Positions 25,559 to 33,691 of a stretch of DNA of 64,000 nt are shown here, piece by piece. The position numbers and the translations under genes are program-made. Positions within the stretch are counted from its first letter, which is position 1; each line of letters begins with the position of its first letter. The notes beneath the pieces are model-generated. The model was given only the letters and a program-made list of their open reading frames with translations. It did not search any database and was not told the DNA's origin. Source of the stretch: PALSA-1335 sp965231025. GTDB taxonomy: Bacteria; Patescibacteriota; Gracilibacteria; UBA1369. The DNA is taken from assembly GCA_965231025.1 (NCBI GenBank), contig OZ246407.1:682001-746000 (forward strand), written 5' to 3'.

Positions 25559-25584
25559 CAAATTCACATTAAAAGAGATATAAG
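25555..25584 (+). promoter_or_regulatory. Possible promoter of the SLH-cupredoxin gene
   Basis: CTGACA, 18 bases, TATAAG; the -10 falls in the left arm of the hairpin above, so initiation here would give RNA holding only the right arm. Weak call. Confidence 0.35.
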
Positions 25585-25625
25585 GTAAAATAACAGGCAC
25601 ACACAAACCTTATATCTTTTTTTCT
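25576..25625 (+). terminator. Hairpin with T-run between the P-type ATPase and the SLH gene
   Basis: Perfect 11-base arms AGATATAAGGT (25576-25586) and ACCTTATATCT (25607-25617), followed by a T-rich run to 25625. It lies 18 bases after the ATPase stop but also ends 5 bases before the next ATG, so it may act as terminator for one gene and as leader structure for the next. Confidence 0.65.
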
Positions 25626-25629
25626 TTCT

Positions 25630-26583
25630 ATGAAGGTAAAACAAACCATTGGAAGTATAGGAATCCTTGCCGTCCTGATGCTTTCGACCCCCCTGGCGGC
25701 GGCAACGGCACCGAGCGGAGGATTCAGCGACGTACCCACAACCCACCCCAACTACAGCGCCATAATGGATTTGAAAGAACGGGGAATCATCGGCGGATAT
25801 CCGGACGGCACCTATAAACCCGACCAGGTTGTCAACCGCGTCGAGGCACTGAAAATAATTCTGCTCGGTACATCCATCGACGTACCCGATGCCAGTGGAA
25901 CCGGAGGATTCAGTGACACCCTTGCCGGCGAATGGTATGCAAAATACCTCCTCAAGGCAAAGGAACTGAAAATTGTGGGCGGATACCCTGACGGAACGTT
26001 TAAACCCACACAGACGGTCAATCTGGTTGAAAACCTCAAGATGCTTATCAATACCAAAAGCATTGATCTGACCAATGTTACGGTGACAGAGAATCCTTAC
26101 GCCGATGCCATGAAAGACCAGTGGTATGCCCCATTTGTCGAATATGCCAAAACCACGAAGTGGATCACGGCCGACGGGAACAACATGATCTACCCGTCTC
26201 AGGGAATGACCCGCGGGAAACTGGCCCAGCTCATGTACAACGCCATGCACACCACCTCACCAGAACCGTCTCCAACCCCAAACCCAACACCCACACCTGA
26301 CCCAACACCGGCCGACCTGAACGTTTCGATCGAGAGCTCTGGATTCATTAAGAACAACATGACCATCGCCCAGGGCACCAAAGTGCGATGGACGAACAAA
26401 GATGCCGCAGCGCACACGGTGACCAGCGATAGCGGAACATTCGACAGCGGGAATTTAAGCAACGGCCAGACATTCGATTTTACCTTCAGCGAACTCGGCA
26501 CCTTCAGCTATCACTGCGCTCTCCATCCTGAAATGACAGGAACGATCATCGTGAAAAAACCGATTGAGGTACCGACGATTTAA
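25630..26583 (+). CDS. S-layer homology protein fused to a cupredoxin domain
   Basis: A secreted 317-residue protein. After a signal peptide (MKVKQTIGSIGILAVLMLST, cleavage near AAATA) come three S-layer-homology repeats at about 32-80, 94-141 and 155-205, with IIGGYPDGTYKPDQVVNRVE and IVGGYPDGTFKPTQTVNLVE. A Pro/Thr linker (PTPNPTPTPDPTP) leads to a plastocyanin-like domain with a type 1 copper ligand set His262 (AAHTVTSD), Cys296, His299 and Met302 (YHCALHPEMTG). SLH repeats bind cell-wall glycans, so a copper or electron-transfer domain would be held at the surface. The two parts are clear; the role is inferred. Confidence 0.9.
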   Translation: MKVKQTIGSIGILAVLMLSTPLAAATAPSGGFSDVPTTHPNYSAIMDLKERGIIGGYPDGTYKPDQVVNRVEALKIILLGTSIDVPDASGTGGFSDTLAGEWYAKYLLKAKELKIVGGYPDGTFKPTQTVNLVENLKMLINTKSIDLTNVTVTENPYADAMKDQWYAPFVEYAKTTKWITADGNNMIYPSQGMTRGKLAQLMYNAMHTTSPEPSPTPNPTPTPDPTPADLNVSIESSGFIKNNMTIAQGTKVRWTNKDAAAHTVTSDSGTFDSGNLSNGQTFDFTFSELGTFSYHCALHPEMTGTIIVKKPIEVPTI

Positions 26584-26604
26584 TAAGGAACAAAGGAAAC
26601 CGGT

Positions 26605-26630
26605 AAAAGCCCCGCCATGGCGGGGCTTTT
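26605..26630. terminator. Terminator after the SLH-cupredoxin gene
   Basis: AAAAGCCCCGCC at 26605-26616 and GGCGGGGCTTTT at 26619-26630 form a perfect stem with an AT loop and A/T flanks, so it can act in both directions. It starts 21 bases after the stop codon. Confidence 0.9.
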
Positions 26631-26644
26631 ATGGTAACGCTCTT

Positions 26645-26672
26645 TTGACAAACAAACACGAGAGCATATAAT
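26645..26672 (+). promoter_or_regulatory. Consensus promoter of the histidine phosphatase gene
   Basis: Perfect TTGACA, 16 bases, perfect TATAAT. The -10 overlaps an ATG at 26671, so that codon cannot be the start; the ATG at 26698 is used. Confidence 0.85.
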
Positions 26673-26697
26673 GCACCCCTATTCTCAACAGGCAGCC

Positions 26698-27363
26698 ATG
26701 AACCACATTGAAAACCTTCAGTCACTGAATAACCGATATTTGGCTTTAAGGCACGGAAAAAGCAGAGCGAACGAAGATGGAATCATCGTCAGCAGCCCCG
26801 AAATCGGAACAGCGGACTACGGACTGATTGATGAGGGACGAAGGGAAGTTCGTATTTCCATGACAATGGCCTTGGAAGAAGGAGTCATTGACGAAAATGC
26901 GATCATTTACGCCTCAGATTTTCTGCGCACAAGAGACACGGCCGAAGAGGCAAAAACCGTAACGGGAATAATAGAACCGGTCCATTTGACAAAAGAACTG
27001 AGGGAAAGATTCTTCGGTGATTTAGAGGGAAAAAGCAACAAACATTATGGAGATGTGTGGAGAGTGGATAAAGTCCACCCCCACCACAAATTTAACGGAG
27101 TTGAAAGCGCAGAGGAGGTTCAGACGCGGACGACCTCACTGATCGCCGCACTCGAAACCCTATATACGGGACAGACAATCATCCTCGCTTCCCACGGAGA
27201 CGCGTTGCAAATACTGGAAACCGGATTCAGGAGGATTTCTCCCAAATACCACCGGGACATTCCCCACCTGCAAACCGCCGAACTCAGGGAACTGACCCTG
27301 ACAACCGGACTCGACCCCAAACAACTGGAAAAAGCCGCCAGTGGAAGCACACTGATCGGTTAA
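26698..27363 (+). CDS. Histidine phosphatase (phosphoglycerate mutase-like) family protein
   Basis: A 221-residue cytosolic phosphatase of the branch named for its catalytic histidine. The phosphate pocket RHGKSRAN has His19; the second conserved parts are YASDFLRTRDTAEEA, LRERFFGDLEGK and the second histidine in ILASHGDALQIL. Substrate is unknown; such proteins act on small phosphates or sugar phosphates. The start at 26698 is set by the consensus promoter whose -10 covers the upstream ATG. tRNA-Val on the other strand converges with it 5 bases past the stop. Confidence 0.88.
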   Translation: MNHIENLQSLNNRYLALRHGKSRANEDGIIVSSPEIGTADYGLIDEGRREVRISMTMALEEGVIDENAIIYASDFLRTRDTAEEAKTVTGIIEPVHLTKELRERFFGDLEGKSNKHYGDVWRVDKVHPHHKFNGVESAEEVQTRTTSLIAALETLYTGQTIILASHGDALQILETGFRRISPKYHRDIPHLQTAELRELTLTTGLDPKQLEKAASGSTLIG

Positions 27364-27368
27364 CCTTA

Positions 27369-27444
27369 TGGTGGACGCTATAGGACTCGAACCTATGACC
27401 CTCTCGGTGTAAACGAGATGCTCTACCAACTGAGCTAAGCGTCC
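27369..27444 (-). tRNA. tRNA-Val (anticodon UAC)
   Basis: 76 bases including an encoded CCA. Acceptor GGACGCT pairs with AGCGTCC, D arm AGCTCAGTTGGTAGAGC, anticodon loop TTTACAC, and T arm TAGGTTCGAGTCCTA are all present. Confidence 0.95.
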
Positions 27445-27490
27445 GCGGAGCGAAGGAAAATTAACATAAGCCCGCGGCCATTTCAAGCTT

Positions 27491-28762
27491 TTAGTTGGTG
27501 AAATGCAATAAGGTCATCACCAGCAGGATTCCAGCCATCCCGATAACAAAAAATACGGATACCCACGAGACTACGTTCATAAAAAAAGAATTCTTGAATT
27601 TCCCCATAAGGGTTTGCTTGTTCAAAAGAATCAAAATAGCAATAAACAGTACCGGCAACACAAAGGTATTCAGCATTTGGGATCCCACGAGAATCGGAAT
27701 AAGCGGCAATCCCGGAAGAAGCACTGCCAGGGCGGTGGAAAAAATACAAAAGGCAAAAATACGGTAAAAGGAAGGAGACTCCTGCTTCAGGTCCACACGT
27801 CCCTCCCATCCAAAAGCCTCGGTCACCACGTAGGCGGAAGTCATGGAAACCACCGCCAGCCCCAAAAGCGAAGCATTCAAAAGTCCCCAGGCAAAAAGAT
27901 GTTTCGCAAAAACACCGGCCAAAGGCTCCAGCGCCATTGCTGCCTGCCCGGCATCATCGATTTTGATTCCAAATTGATGAAGCGTCGCAGAGGTCGCAAG
28001 AACGATAAAGAAAGCCACGAAAGCGGTCCACAGAGCACCGGCGAAAACGTCCAGCCGGGAATATTTTAGATGCTCGGCGGCCACACCCTTATCCACATAA
28101 TACGACTGAACAAAAAACTGTCCCCATGCGGTAATGGTGGTACCGATCATTGCCACGGCAGTATAAAAAAACATCGGAGACCACTCCACCTGCGGAACAA
28201 TTGTCCCGTGAAGAGCCGCCGTCCAGTCCGGATTCCCCATAAATCCGGCAACGATGTAACCAAGGAAAAGCACCGAAGACGTCAAAAATATCTTCTGAAC
28301 GAACTTAAACGAACCTTTATAAACGATAAACCATATAAGCAGAGCGGATACCGGGACGGCAACGTATCTTGGTACCCCGTAAATGTCTGCCACACTTGAA
28401 ATACCTGCATACTCGGCCAAAATATTCGCCCAGTTCGCCAAAAAAGTGATGGCGACGACGAAACTCGTCGTCTTCAAACTGAAATTCTCGCGGATAAGCG
28501 CCGCCAAACCCTTACCCGTGACCAACCCCAGACGCGCACCCATTTCCTGGGTGATGAATAAAATAAAAGTTATCAAAAAAAGTATCCAGAGCATCTTATA
28601 CCCAAAAGACGCGCCCACAACGGAATACGTGGTTATTCCACCCGCGTCATTATCGGCGGTTCCTGCAATGATACCAGGACCGATGATTCCCAAAATAAGC
28701 AGCCATTTCATCTTGGCTCGCTGAAACCTCGTCGGTTTTATCTCTTTTTCAAGTGTTTCCAT
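27491..28762 (-). CDS. NRAMP-related metal transporter, probably hard-cation (Mg-type) rather than Mn
   Basis: A 423-residue protein with about eleven membrane helices. Helix 1 reads IGPGIIAGTADNDAGGITTY, where NRAMP Mn/Fe carriers have DPGN; helix 6 aligns as MIGTTITAWGQFFVQS, lacking the MPH whose Met binds soft metals. Such changes are known from the NRAMP-related Mg transporters (NRMT). The immediate upstream gene, 6 bases away, encodes a PRC/MgtE_N/CBS protein without a channel domain, pointing the same way. The call of substrate is inference from these residues. Confidence 0.8.
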   Translation of the reverse strand: METLEKEIKPTRFQRAKMKWLLILGIIGPGIIAGTADNDAGGITTYSVVGASFGYKMLWILFLITFILFITQEMGARLGLVTGKGLAALIRENFSLKTTSFVVAITFLANWANILAEYAGISSVADIYGVPRYVAVPVSALLIWFIVYKGSFKFVQKIFLTSSVLFLGYIVAGFMGNPDWTAALHGTIVPQVEWSPMFFYTAVAMIGTTITAWGQFFVQSYYVDKGVAAEHLKYSRLDVFAGALWTAFVAFFIVLATSATLHQFGIKIDDAGQAAMALEPLAGVFAKHLFAWGLLNASLLGLAVVSMTSAYVVTEAFGWEGRVDLKQESPSFYRIFAFCIFSTALAVLLPGLPLIPILVGSQMLNTFVLPVLFIAILILLNKQTLMGKFKNSFFMNVVSWVSVFFVIGMAGILLVMTLLHFTN

Positions 28763-28768
28763 ACAAAA

Positions 28769-29977
28769 TTACGCATCGGGAATAAGAAGGCGCAGAATAT
28801 CATCAACGGTCACAATTCCCCGGATAACTTTTTGTTTGTCGACCACGGCCATGGAAAGCAGATCGTACTTGGTCATCAGGCGGGCAATATCCTCCGACTT
28901 TGTATGGAGCCTCAGCACGCGGACCACCTTCGACATCAGTTCAGTAATCTTCTGCTTAGGTGAAGACAGCAGCAGTGTTCTGATGGAAACGACACCCAGG
29001 AGATGCTTCTCGTCATCGATGACAAAAACGTGATAGAGAGACTTGTACAGTTCCGAATTTTTCCTGATAAATTTGATGGCCTGGGCAACGCTGAAATCCT
29101 TGTTAATCGTCATAAACTCTTCAGACATCAAACCTCCCGCGATATCGTCTTTGTAACCTGAAAGCTTGTGAAGAGTTTTCGCCTTCCGCACGCCCAAACG
29201 TCTGAACACCTGCACCCTTTTGTACTCGGACAAGTCCTTTAAAACATCGACCGCCTCGTCGGTCGGCATCTCCTCCATGATATTCGCCAGCGATTTTGGA
29301 TTAATATGCTCCAAAAGCGTATCCTTGTACTTCGGATCGACTTCACCCAAAACCTCGGCAGCCGTTTCCTTGTCAAAAGACTGAACCAGCTTGGTACTCT
29401 CCGGAAGCGTCAAATTCTCAATGAGGTTCGCAATATCTGCGGGATGCAGTTTCTGAAGTTTCTGATGAGTCGTTTTCAACTGCAAACTTCCGACGGTTCC
29501 CTTCACCAGACTCACATTATGCCAGTCAATAAACTTGGATTCCATACGGTTAAAAACAGGGAATTGACTGAATCCGAGCCTTCTGATCAACGCTTTGTTG
29601 CTGACATCGATACCGACAACGGAAAACCCGTTATCAATTTTCACCAACTGTAAATCATTGACACGGACCACCCGAATTCCCTTCACGTCAAAGATCTGCT
29701 GGTCCAAGACATCTGTTGAAAGGAGGAACTCATCGTTTGCGGGTTCATACGCAGGTTTCCAGCAATTCGACTTATTCAAGGTAATCTCCCCTCGACTCAG
29801 GGTCTCAATATACTGATAAGGAATAAATGAAACATGCTTGCCGTCCTGGAACAAAACGCCGTGCACTTTTGGATATTCCCCTTCCTGAGCCTTAACAACA
29901 ACATCCTTCAGGCGTCCGACCGTCTCTTGTTTATTATCGATGATTGAAACTCTCAGGAGTTGACTGAAAAAAATCAT
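28769..29977 (-). CDS. Soluble PRC-barrel, MgtE_N and CBS-pair protein
   Basis: A 402-residue cytosolic protein. The first 160 residues have two PRC-barrel-like parts (ETVGRLKDVVVKAQEGEYPK and a second near 110). Residues about 170-275 are an MgtE N domain: LHPADIANLIENL, LGEVDPKYKDTLLEHI, MEEMPTDEAVDVLKDL. Residues about 280-400 are a CBS pair (GGLMSEEFMTINKDFSV, HLLGVVSIRTLLLSS, SMAVVDKQKVIRGIVTVDDI). The MgtE channel itself is missing. In MgtE these cytosolic domains sense Mg and gate the pore. Here they may control the NRAMP-related carrier encoded 6 bases downstream. Confidence 0.88.
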   Translation of the reverse strand: MIFFSQLLRVSIIDNKQETVGRLKDVVVKAQEGEYPKVHGVLFQDGKHVSFIPYQYIETLSRGEITLNKSNCWKPAYEPANDEFLLSTDVLDQQIFDVKGIRVVRVNDLQLVKIDNGFSVVGIDVSNKALIRRLGFSQFPVFNRMESKFIDWHNVSLVKGTVGSLQLKTTHQKLQKLHPADIANLIENLTLPESTKLVQSFDKETAAEVLGEVDPKYKDTLLEHINPKSLANIMEEMPTDEAVDVLKDLSEYKRVQVFRRLGVRKAKTLHKLSGYKDDIAGGLMSEEFMTINKDFSVAQAIKFIRKNSELYKSLYHVFVIDDEKHLLGVVSIRTLLLSSPKQKITELMSKVVRVLRLHTKSEDIARLMTKYDLLSMAVVDKQKVIRGIVTVDDILRLLIPDA

Positions 29978-30025
29978 ACGTCAGCGGGGTAAAAGCTGGA
30001 AAAACGCATGGACACGACGAAAAAA

Positions 30026-30106
30026 CTAATTGTAGGCCAACGGAATAAAAATTCCGATTCCCATCAGGAAACTCATGACCAAAAAGAGGAGGAAAAACTT
30101 TTTCAT
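30026..30106 (-). CDS. Possible 26-residue single-helix membrane peptide
   Basis: Reading frame MKKFFLLFLVMSFLMGIGIF then IPLAYN, a KK-start followed by one hydrophobic helix. It lies in the gap between the zinc-type permease and the PRC/MgtE_N/CBS gene, on the same strand. There is no SD, which is normal here, and no homologue is known to me; it could be chance. Confidence 0.3.
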   Translation of the reverse strand: MKKFFLLFLVMSFLMGIGIFIPLAYN

Positions 30107-30169
30107 GCGCTAAAAAAAAACTTGGCTCAATGTTACCACCAAGCAGCTTAAAATCAAACTAAAAGCGCC

Positions 30170-30979
30170 CTAGGAGCTCTTCCTGAAATTACCCAAAACA
30201 AGCATCGCGATAAAAATGATCAACGCCAGAAGAACGATCGCCCCGCCCGCAATAATATCGAACTGATAGGAAAAAAACAGCCCCCCAAAGACGGCGACCA
30301 AAGAAAAGACAACGGAATACAACAATGTCAGCCGGAAACTTTTCGCAATCTGCAAAGCCGCCAGAACAGGAATAACCATCAGCGCTCCCACCATCAAAAT
30401 TCCCACGATGCGCATACTCAAGGCAACAACCACAGCAGCCAACGTCATCAACAACAAATTGAAAGTTCTCACCTTAAGTCCGCTCACCTTTGCTGCCTCT
30501 TCGTCAAAACTTACATACAAAAGCTGTTTGTAATATCCCAGCAGAACCATCAACACCACGACCGTAAGCCCCAAAATAATATAAACGTCGATCTCTTCAA
30601 CTGCGGCTACGCTGCCAAATAAATAACTGAAGAGGTTGACGTTAAATCCATGAGCCAAGCTGATTAAAACAAGAGCAATCGCCAGACTGCCGGACAAAAA
30701 CAACGAAAGCGCCGCGTCCCCGTAAATCTTTCGCTCGCTTCGGAGTTTTTCAATAAAAATGGCTGCAATGACGCAAACGACGACCGCGGTAGCCACAGGA
30801 TACCACCCGCTGATAATACCGATCGCTACGCCGGCCAGGGCCACGTGCGCCAAAGAATCCGCAAACAACGAGAACCGTCTCATCACTAAAAAAGTTCCGA
30901 TCATCGGCGCAATGACGGCTATCGCCCCGCCGGCGATAAAAGCCCGAACCATGAACGAATACTGAAAAATATCAAACAT
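30170..30979 (-). CDS. znuB: Zinc/manganese-type ABC transporter permease
   Basis: Membrane subunit of a cluster C metal ABC importer. The 269-residue protein has about eight helices with IAPMIGTFLVMRRFSLFADS then LAHVALAGVAIG, the conserved S-x-x-H-x-x-x-x-G pattern of this permease family, and LLMTLAAVVVALSMRIVGIL. It is last in the order binding protein, ATPase, permease; the ATPase gene stop is one base before its start region. Zinc rather than Mn is inferred from the divergent Fur-family gene. Confidence 0.92.
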   Translation of the reverse strand: MFDIFQYSFMVRAFIAGGAIAVIAPMIGTFLVMRRFSLFADSLAHVALAGVAIGIISGWYPVATAVVVCVIAAIFIEKLRSERKIYGDAALSLFLSGSLAIALVLISLAHGFNVNLFSYLFGSVAAVEEIDVYIILGLTVVVLMVLLGYYKQLLYVSFDEEAAKVSGLKVRTFNLLLMTLAAVVVALSMRIVGILMVGALMVIPVLAALQIAKSFRLTLLYSVVFSLVAVFGGLFFSYQFDIIAGGAIVLLALIIFIAMLVLGNFRKSS

Positions 30980-30980
30980 A

Positions 30981-31775
30981 TCAGTGACCGTGAAGAATCA
31001 AACGCAAATCCTTACCATAAAGTTTTTCAAAATAATTCCCTTGAGCAAAACCCTCGGGTTCACCGTGATAAATCAAGGTCTGGTTAAGACAGGCGACGCT
31101 GTTCGCCTGGTTCACCACCACGTCAATATCATGAGAAACCAACAAAATCGTCAAACCCTTCTCTTTCCGCAATCGCTGGAGAAGAGTGTAAAACTGCTCC
31201 TGCGCCCTGACATCAATACCAATCGTAGGTTCGTCCAAAGCCAAAAAACAGGGATTGCTCACCAGCGCCCTTGCAATGAATACCCGCTGCTGCTGACCGC
31301 CCGAAAGCTGGTGAAGTGGGGTATTTTTATATTTAAGCATTTCAACGTCCTGCAAAGCCAAATCCACCAGCTCCTTGTCCTCCTTGCTAAAAATACCGAA
31401 AAAACCCTTCTGGGCGGTCCTTCCCATTGCCACGATTTCCGCCACCGTTGCCGGAAATCTTCTGTCAAAACTTGTCGCCTTTTGTGAAACATATCCGATG
31501 CAGCTCCACCGGTGGAAATCTTTGACAGACCTGCCGAAAAGCTCAATCGACCCGTGCTGCAGGGGCAGAAGACCGACGACAAGCTTCAATAACGTTGACT
31601 TCCCCCCGCCGTTCGGACCGATAAGACCGAGAAAATCCTCCTCAAAAACATCAAGGTTGATATCCTTCAGTATCTGGATTCCGGGCTGATAAGCAAAAGA
31701 AACGTTCTTGATGCAAATCACCGGCTTGTCACTTTTCTGACGCTGAGTGTGTTGAGGATGGGCCATGGATGACAT
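30981..31775 (-). CDS. znuC: Zinc/manganese-type ABC transporter ATP-binding protein
   Basis: Cytosolic motor subunit, 264 residues. Walker A GPNGGGKST, Q-loop YVSQKATSFDRRFP, signature LSGGQQQRVFIARAL, Walker B CFLALDEPTIGID and the switch His in LLVSHDID are all intact. The Q-loop text with FDRRFPATVAEIVAMGR is typical of metal importers. ATGs at 31775 and 31766 are both possible starts. It sits between the binding-protein and permease genes. Confidence 0.93.
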   Translation of the reverse strand: MSSMAHPQHTQRQKSDKPVICIKNVSFAYQPGIQILKDINLDVFEEDFLGLIGPNGGGKSTLLKLVVGLLPLQHGSIELFGRSVKDFHRWSCIGYVSQKATSFDRRFPATVAEIVAMGRTAQKGFFGIFSKEDKELVDLALQDVEMLKYKNTPLHQLSGGQQQRVFIARALVSNPCFLALDEPTIGIDVRAQEQFYTLLQRLRKEKGLTILLVSHDIDVVVNQANSVACLNQTLIYHGEPEGFAQGNYFEKLYGKDLRLILHGH

Positions 31776-31804
31776 TCATTTGATTTATCAATTCTTTTCG
31801 CATT

Positions 31805-32731
31805 CTACCTGCAATCCATCGCGATTTGAAGGTTATTAAGATTCTCACGCATGACCGAGACATAGCTCTGCCCGCGCGCGATATCCTCATCGGCCAAACC
31901 CTCAAGAGGGTTAAGCACGGATGTCTGCGCCCCAACCTCGCGAGCCAGGGTTTCGGCGATCTTGGGACTCACCAGTGTCTCAACCAGGACATACCGGATA
32001 TTTTTGCTTTTAAGAAGATCCGTCAGCGCAGCCAAGTTTTTGGGGGAAGGTTCAGCATCGGGAGAAAGTCCCGTGATCGGAATCATCTCAATATCGTAAC
32101 GCCTAGCGAGATATCCAAAAGCCGCATGGTTTGTCACAAACTCCCTAAAAGAACAATTTTGAAGCCCACTCTCAAAATCACCGGAAAGAGCGAGAATTTC
32201 CGCAGCAAACTTCCGGGCATTTGCCGAATAATAATCGCGCCGGGAGGGATCAACCCCGCTTAACGTCTTTTCAAAATTATCAACCTCCTTCATATAATAC
32301 AGGGGATCCAGCCAGAAATGGGGATCTCCCGGCAAAGGATCATCAACAAGCTTTGAAGCGTCAATAATACGAACACCCTGCTGCTGAGCTTCGGAAGAAA
32401 TCTTGCCGAACCACGGTTCCAATCCCCCGCCGTTCACAAAAAGAATACTGGACCCAAAAACACGTGATATGTCTTTCGGCGTCAGCTCATAGTCGTGTGG
32501 TTCTGCACCGGGAGGAACAAGATTTTGAACATCCACATATTCACCGCCAACCGTGCGGGCGATTTCATAAAGAGGGTAGAAACTGGTGACAATCTTGATT
32601 TTTTGCACCTCCTGACTCGGCGCCCGTGCAGAAGAAACCGACCCGGAAGGAGAACCCTGAGGAATGGCCTCGCAACCCATAAAAAAGGCGGAAAAACAGA
32701 GTACGCCTGCAAGAAACTTTTTCATGTTCAA
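31805..32731 (-). CDS. znuA: Metal-binding lipoprotein of the zinc/manganese ABC importer
   Basis: Cluster A-I solute-binding lipoprotein, 308 residues. Signal FLAGVLCFSAFF and lipobox MGC give a lipid anchor near residue 20. Metal ligands are expected from AEPHDYELTPKDI, GDPHFWLDPLYYM, FVTNHAAFGYLARRYDI and a C-terminal acid. The His-rich loop found in many zinc-specific ZnuA proteins is absent. First gene of the operon, sharing a 97-base control gap with the divergent fur/zur gene. Confidence 0.92.
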   Translation of the reverse strand: MNMKKFLAGVLCFSAFFMGCEAIPQGSPSGSVSSARAPSQEVQKIKIVTSFYPLYEIARTVGGEYVDVQNLVPPGAEPHDYELTPKDISRVFGSSILFVNGGGLEPWFGKISSEAQQQGVRIIDASKLVDDPLPGDPHFWLDPLYYMKEVDNFEKTLSGVDPSRRDYYSANARKFAAEILALSGDFESGLQNCSFREFVTNHAAFGYLARRYDIEMIPITGLSPDAEPSPKNLAALTDLLKSKNIRYVLVETLVSPKIAETLAREVGAQTSVLNPLEGLADEDIARGQSYVSVMRENLNNLQIAMDCR

Positions 32732-32764
32732 GTATTATTAATGAAAACCACACCGATATTAAAC

Positions 32765-32777
32765 GCAATAATATTGC
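32765..32777. promoter_or_regulatory. Possible Zur/Fur operator between znuA and fur
   Basis: Inverted repeat GCAAT-AAT-ATTGC in the 97-base divergent gap. Its right arm overlaps the -35 of the fur promoter, so a bound repressor would block it and could reach znuA too. Confidence 0.5.
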
Positions 32778-32802
32778 AAGTCAAGGGAAACAGGTCTACA
32801 AT
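32774..32802 (+). promoter_or_regulatory. Promoter of the fur/zur gene
   Basis: TTGCAA, 17 bases, TACAAT, 26 bases before the ATG at 32829. The -35 lies in the palindrome at 32765-32777. Confidence 0.65.
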
Positions 32803-32828
32803 TAAGATAAACATTCAAATATCTCGCT

Positions 32829-33281
32829 ATGAAAAACTACAAAAAATACGCGATCAAGACGCTCAAAGAAGCCGGATACAAAATAACAAGGCAGCGGCAG
32901 ATGATCGTCGAATTGCTCGAAAAAACCGAGAAGGCCCTCTCTCCCTACGATATGCGAGACATGCTCAAAAAACAGAAAATCAACGCCGACGTCGTGACCA
33001 TCTACCGCATTCTTGAAACCTTCGAAGGGCTTTCACTGGCCCATAAAGTACTTGCGTTGAACGGCTACATCCGCTGCAGCACAGAAAGAATGAAAGAAAA
33101 CAAAAACAGTTGCCACCACTATCTTCTCTGCAAAAACTGCCACAAAGTCGACGAGGTCGAAGGTGAAAACCTTTCAAAACTCGAAAACAAAATCGAGACC
33201 ACAAAAAATTTCAGGATAGACGCACACTATCTCGAATTCATGGGATTCTGCGAAAACTGTCAACATAAAGCCAATAAATGA
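32829..33281 (+). CDS. Fur-family metal regulator, probably Zur-like
   Basis: A 150-residue DNA-binding repressor. The winged helix is in residues 1-80 (GYKITRQRQMIVELL, DVVTIYRILETFEGLSLAHK). The dimer and metal part has CHHYLLCKNC (Cys101, Cys104, His96-97) and FCENC (Cys141, Cys144), the two CxxC pairs that hold structural zinc. Divergence from a znu-type operon suggests a zinc sensor, but Fur or Mur cannot be excluded. The downstream metallopeptidase gene overlaps its stop as ATGA. Confidence 0.9.
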   Translation: MKNYKKYAIKTLKEAGYKITRQRQMIVELLEKTEKALSPYDMRDMLKKQKINADVVTIYRILETFEGLSLAHKVLALNGYIRCSTERMKENKNSCHHYLLCKNCHKVDEVEGENLSKLENKIETTKNFRIDAHYLEFMGFCENCQHKANK

Positions 33282-33688
33282 TCGAGATTAACGACGAACA
33301 ATTCGAACAATTCGTGGAAGAGGCCTGGAAAAAAATCCCAGCCCATTTCAAGTATGAAATGAGGAACGTCGCCATTCGCATAGAAATGAACGCAACCTCA
33401 GAACAACTCGAAAAAACCGAATCCCACGGCCCGTTATTGGGACTCTTTGACGGCATAGCAAAACCGCAATGGGGACAGGGCATCTTTGGCGACCAGCCGA
33501 GCAAAATAAGCATCTTCCAGGAACCGATTGTACGATCGGTGCGGAATGAAAATGAACTTAAAAATCTGATCCAGGAGGTTTTGATGCACGAAATCGCCCA
33601 CTATTTCGGGTACAACGACGAAGAAATGTGCTTCCTGGACGCAAAACTCCGCGAAAAACTACGTAAAAACGACCATTCAGTCGAATGA
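33278..33688 (+). CDS. Small zincin-like metallopeptidase (PF06262 type)
   Basis: A 136-residue soluble protein with the zinc motif HEIAHYFGYNDE (His104, Glu105, His108, then the distal acid), characteristic of the small zincin family found in many bacteria. The N-terminal part NDEQFEQFVEEAWKKIPAHF also fits it. Substrate is unknown. Its ATG overlaps the fur stop codon (ATGA), so a zinc-regulated operon of regulator plus zinc enzyme is likely; a homologous gene placement may be only a matter of operon packing. Confidence 0.88.
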   Translation: MIEINDEQFEQFVEEAWKKIPAHFKYEMRNVAIRIEMNATSEQLEKTESHGPLLGLFDGIAKPQWGQGIFGDQPSKISIFQEPIVRSVRNENELKNLIQEVLMHEIAHYFGYNDEEMCFLDAKLREKLRKNDHSVE

Positions 33689-33691
33689 TCA

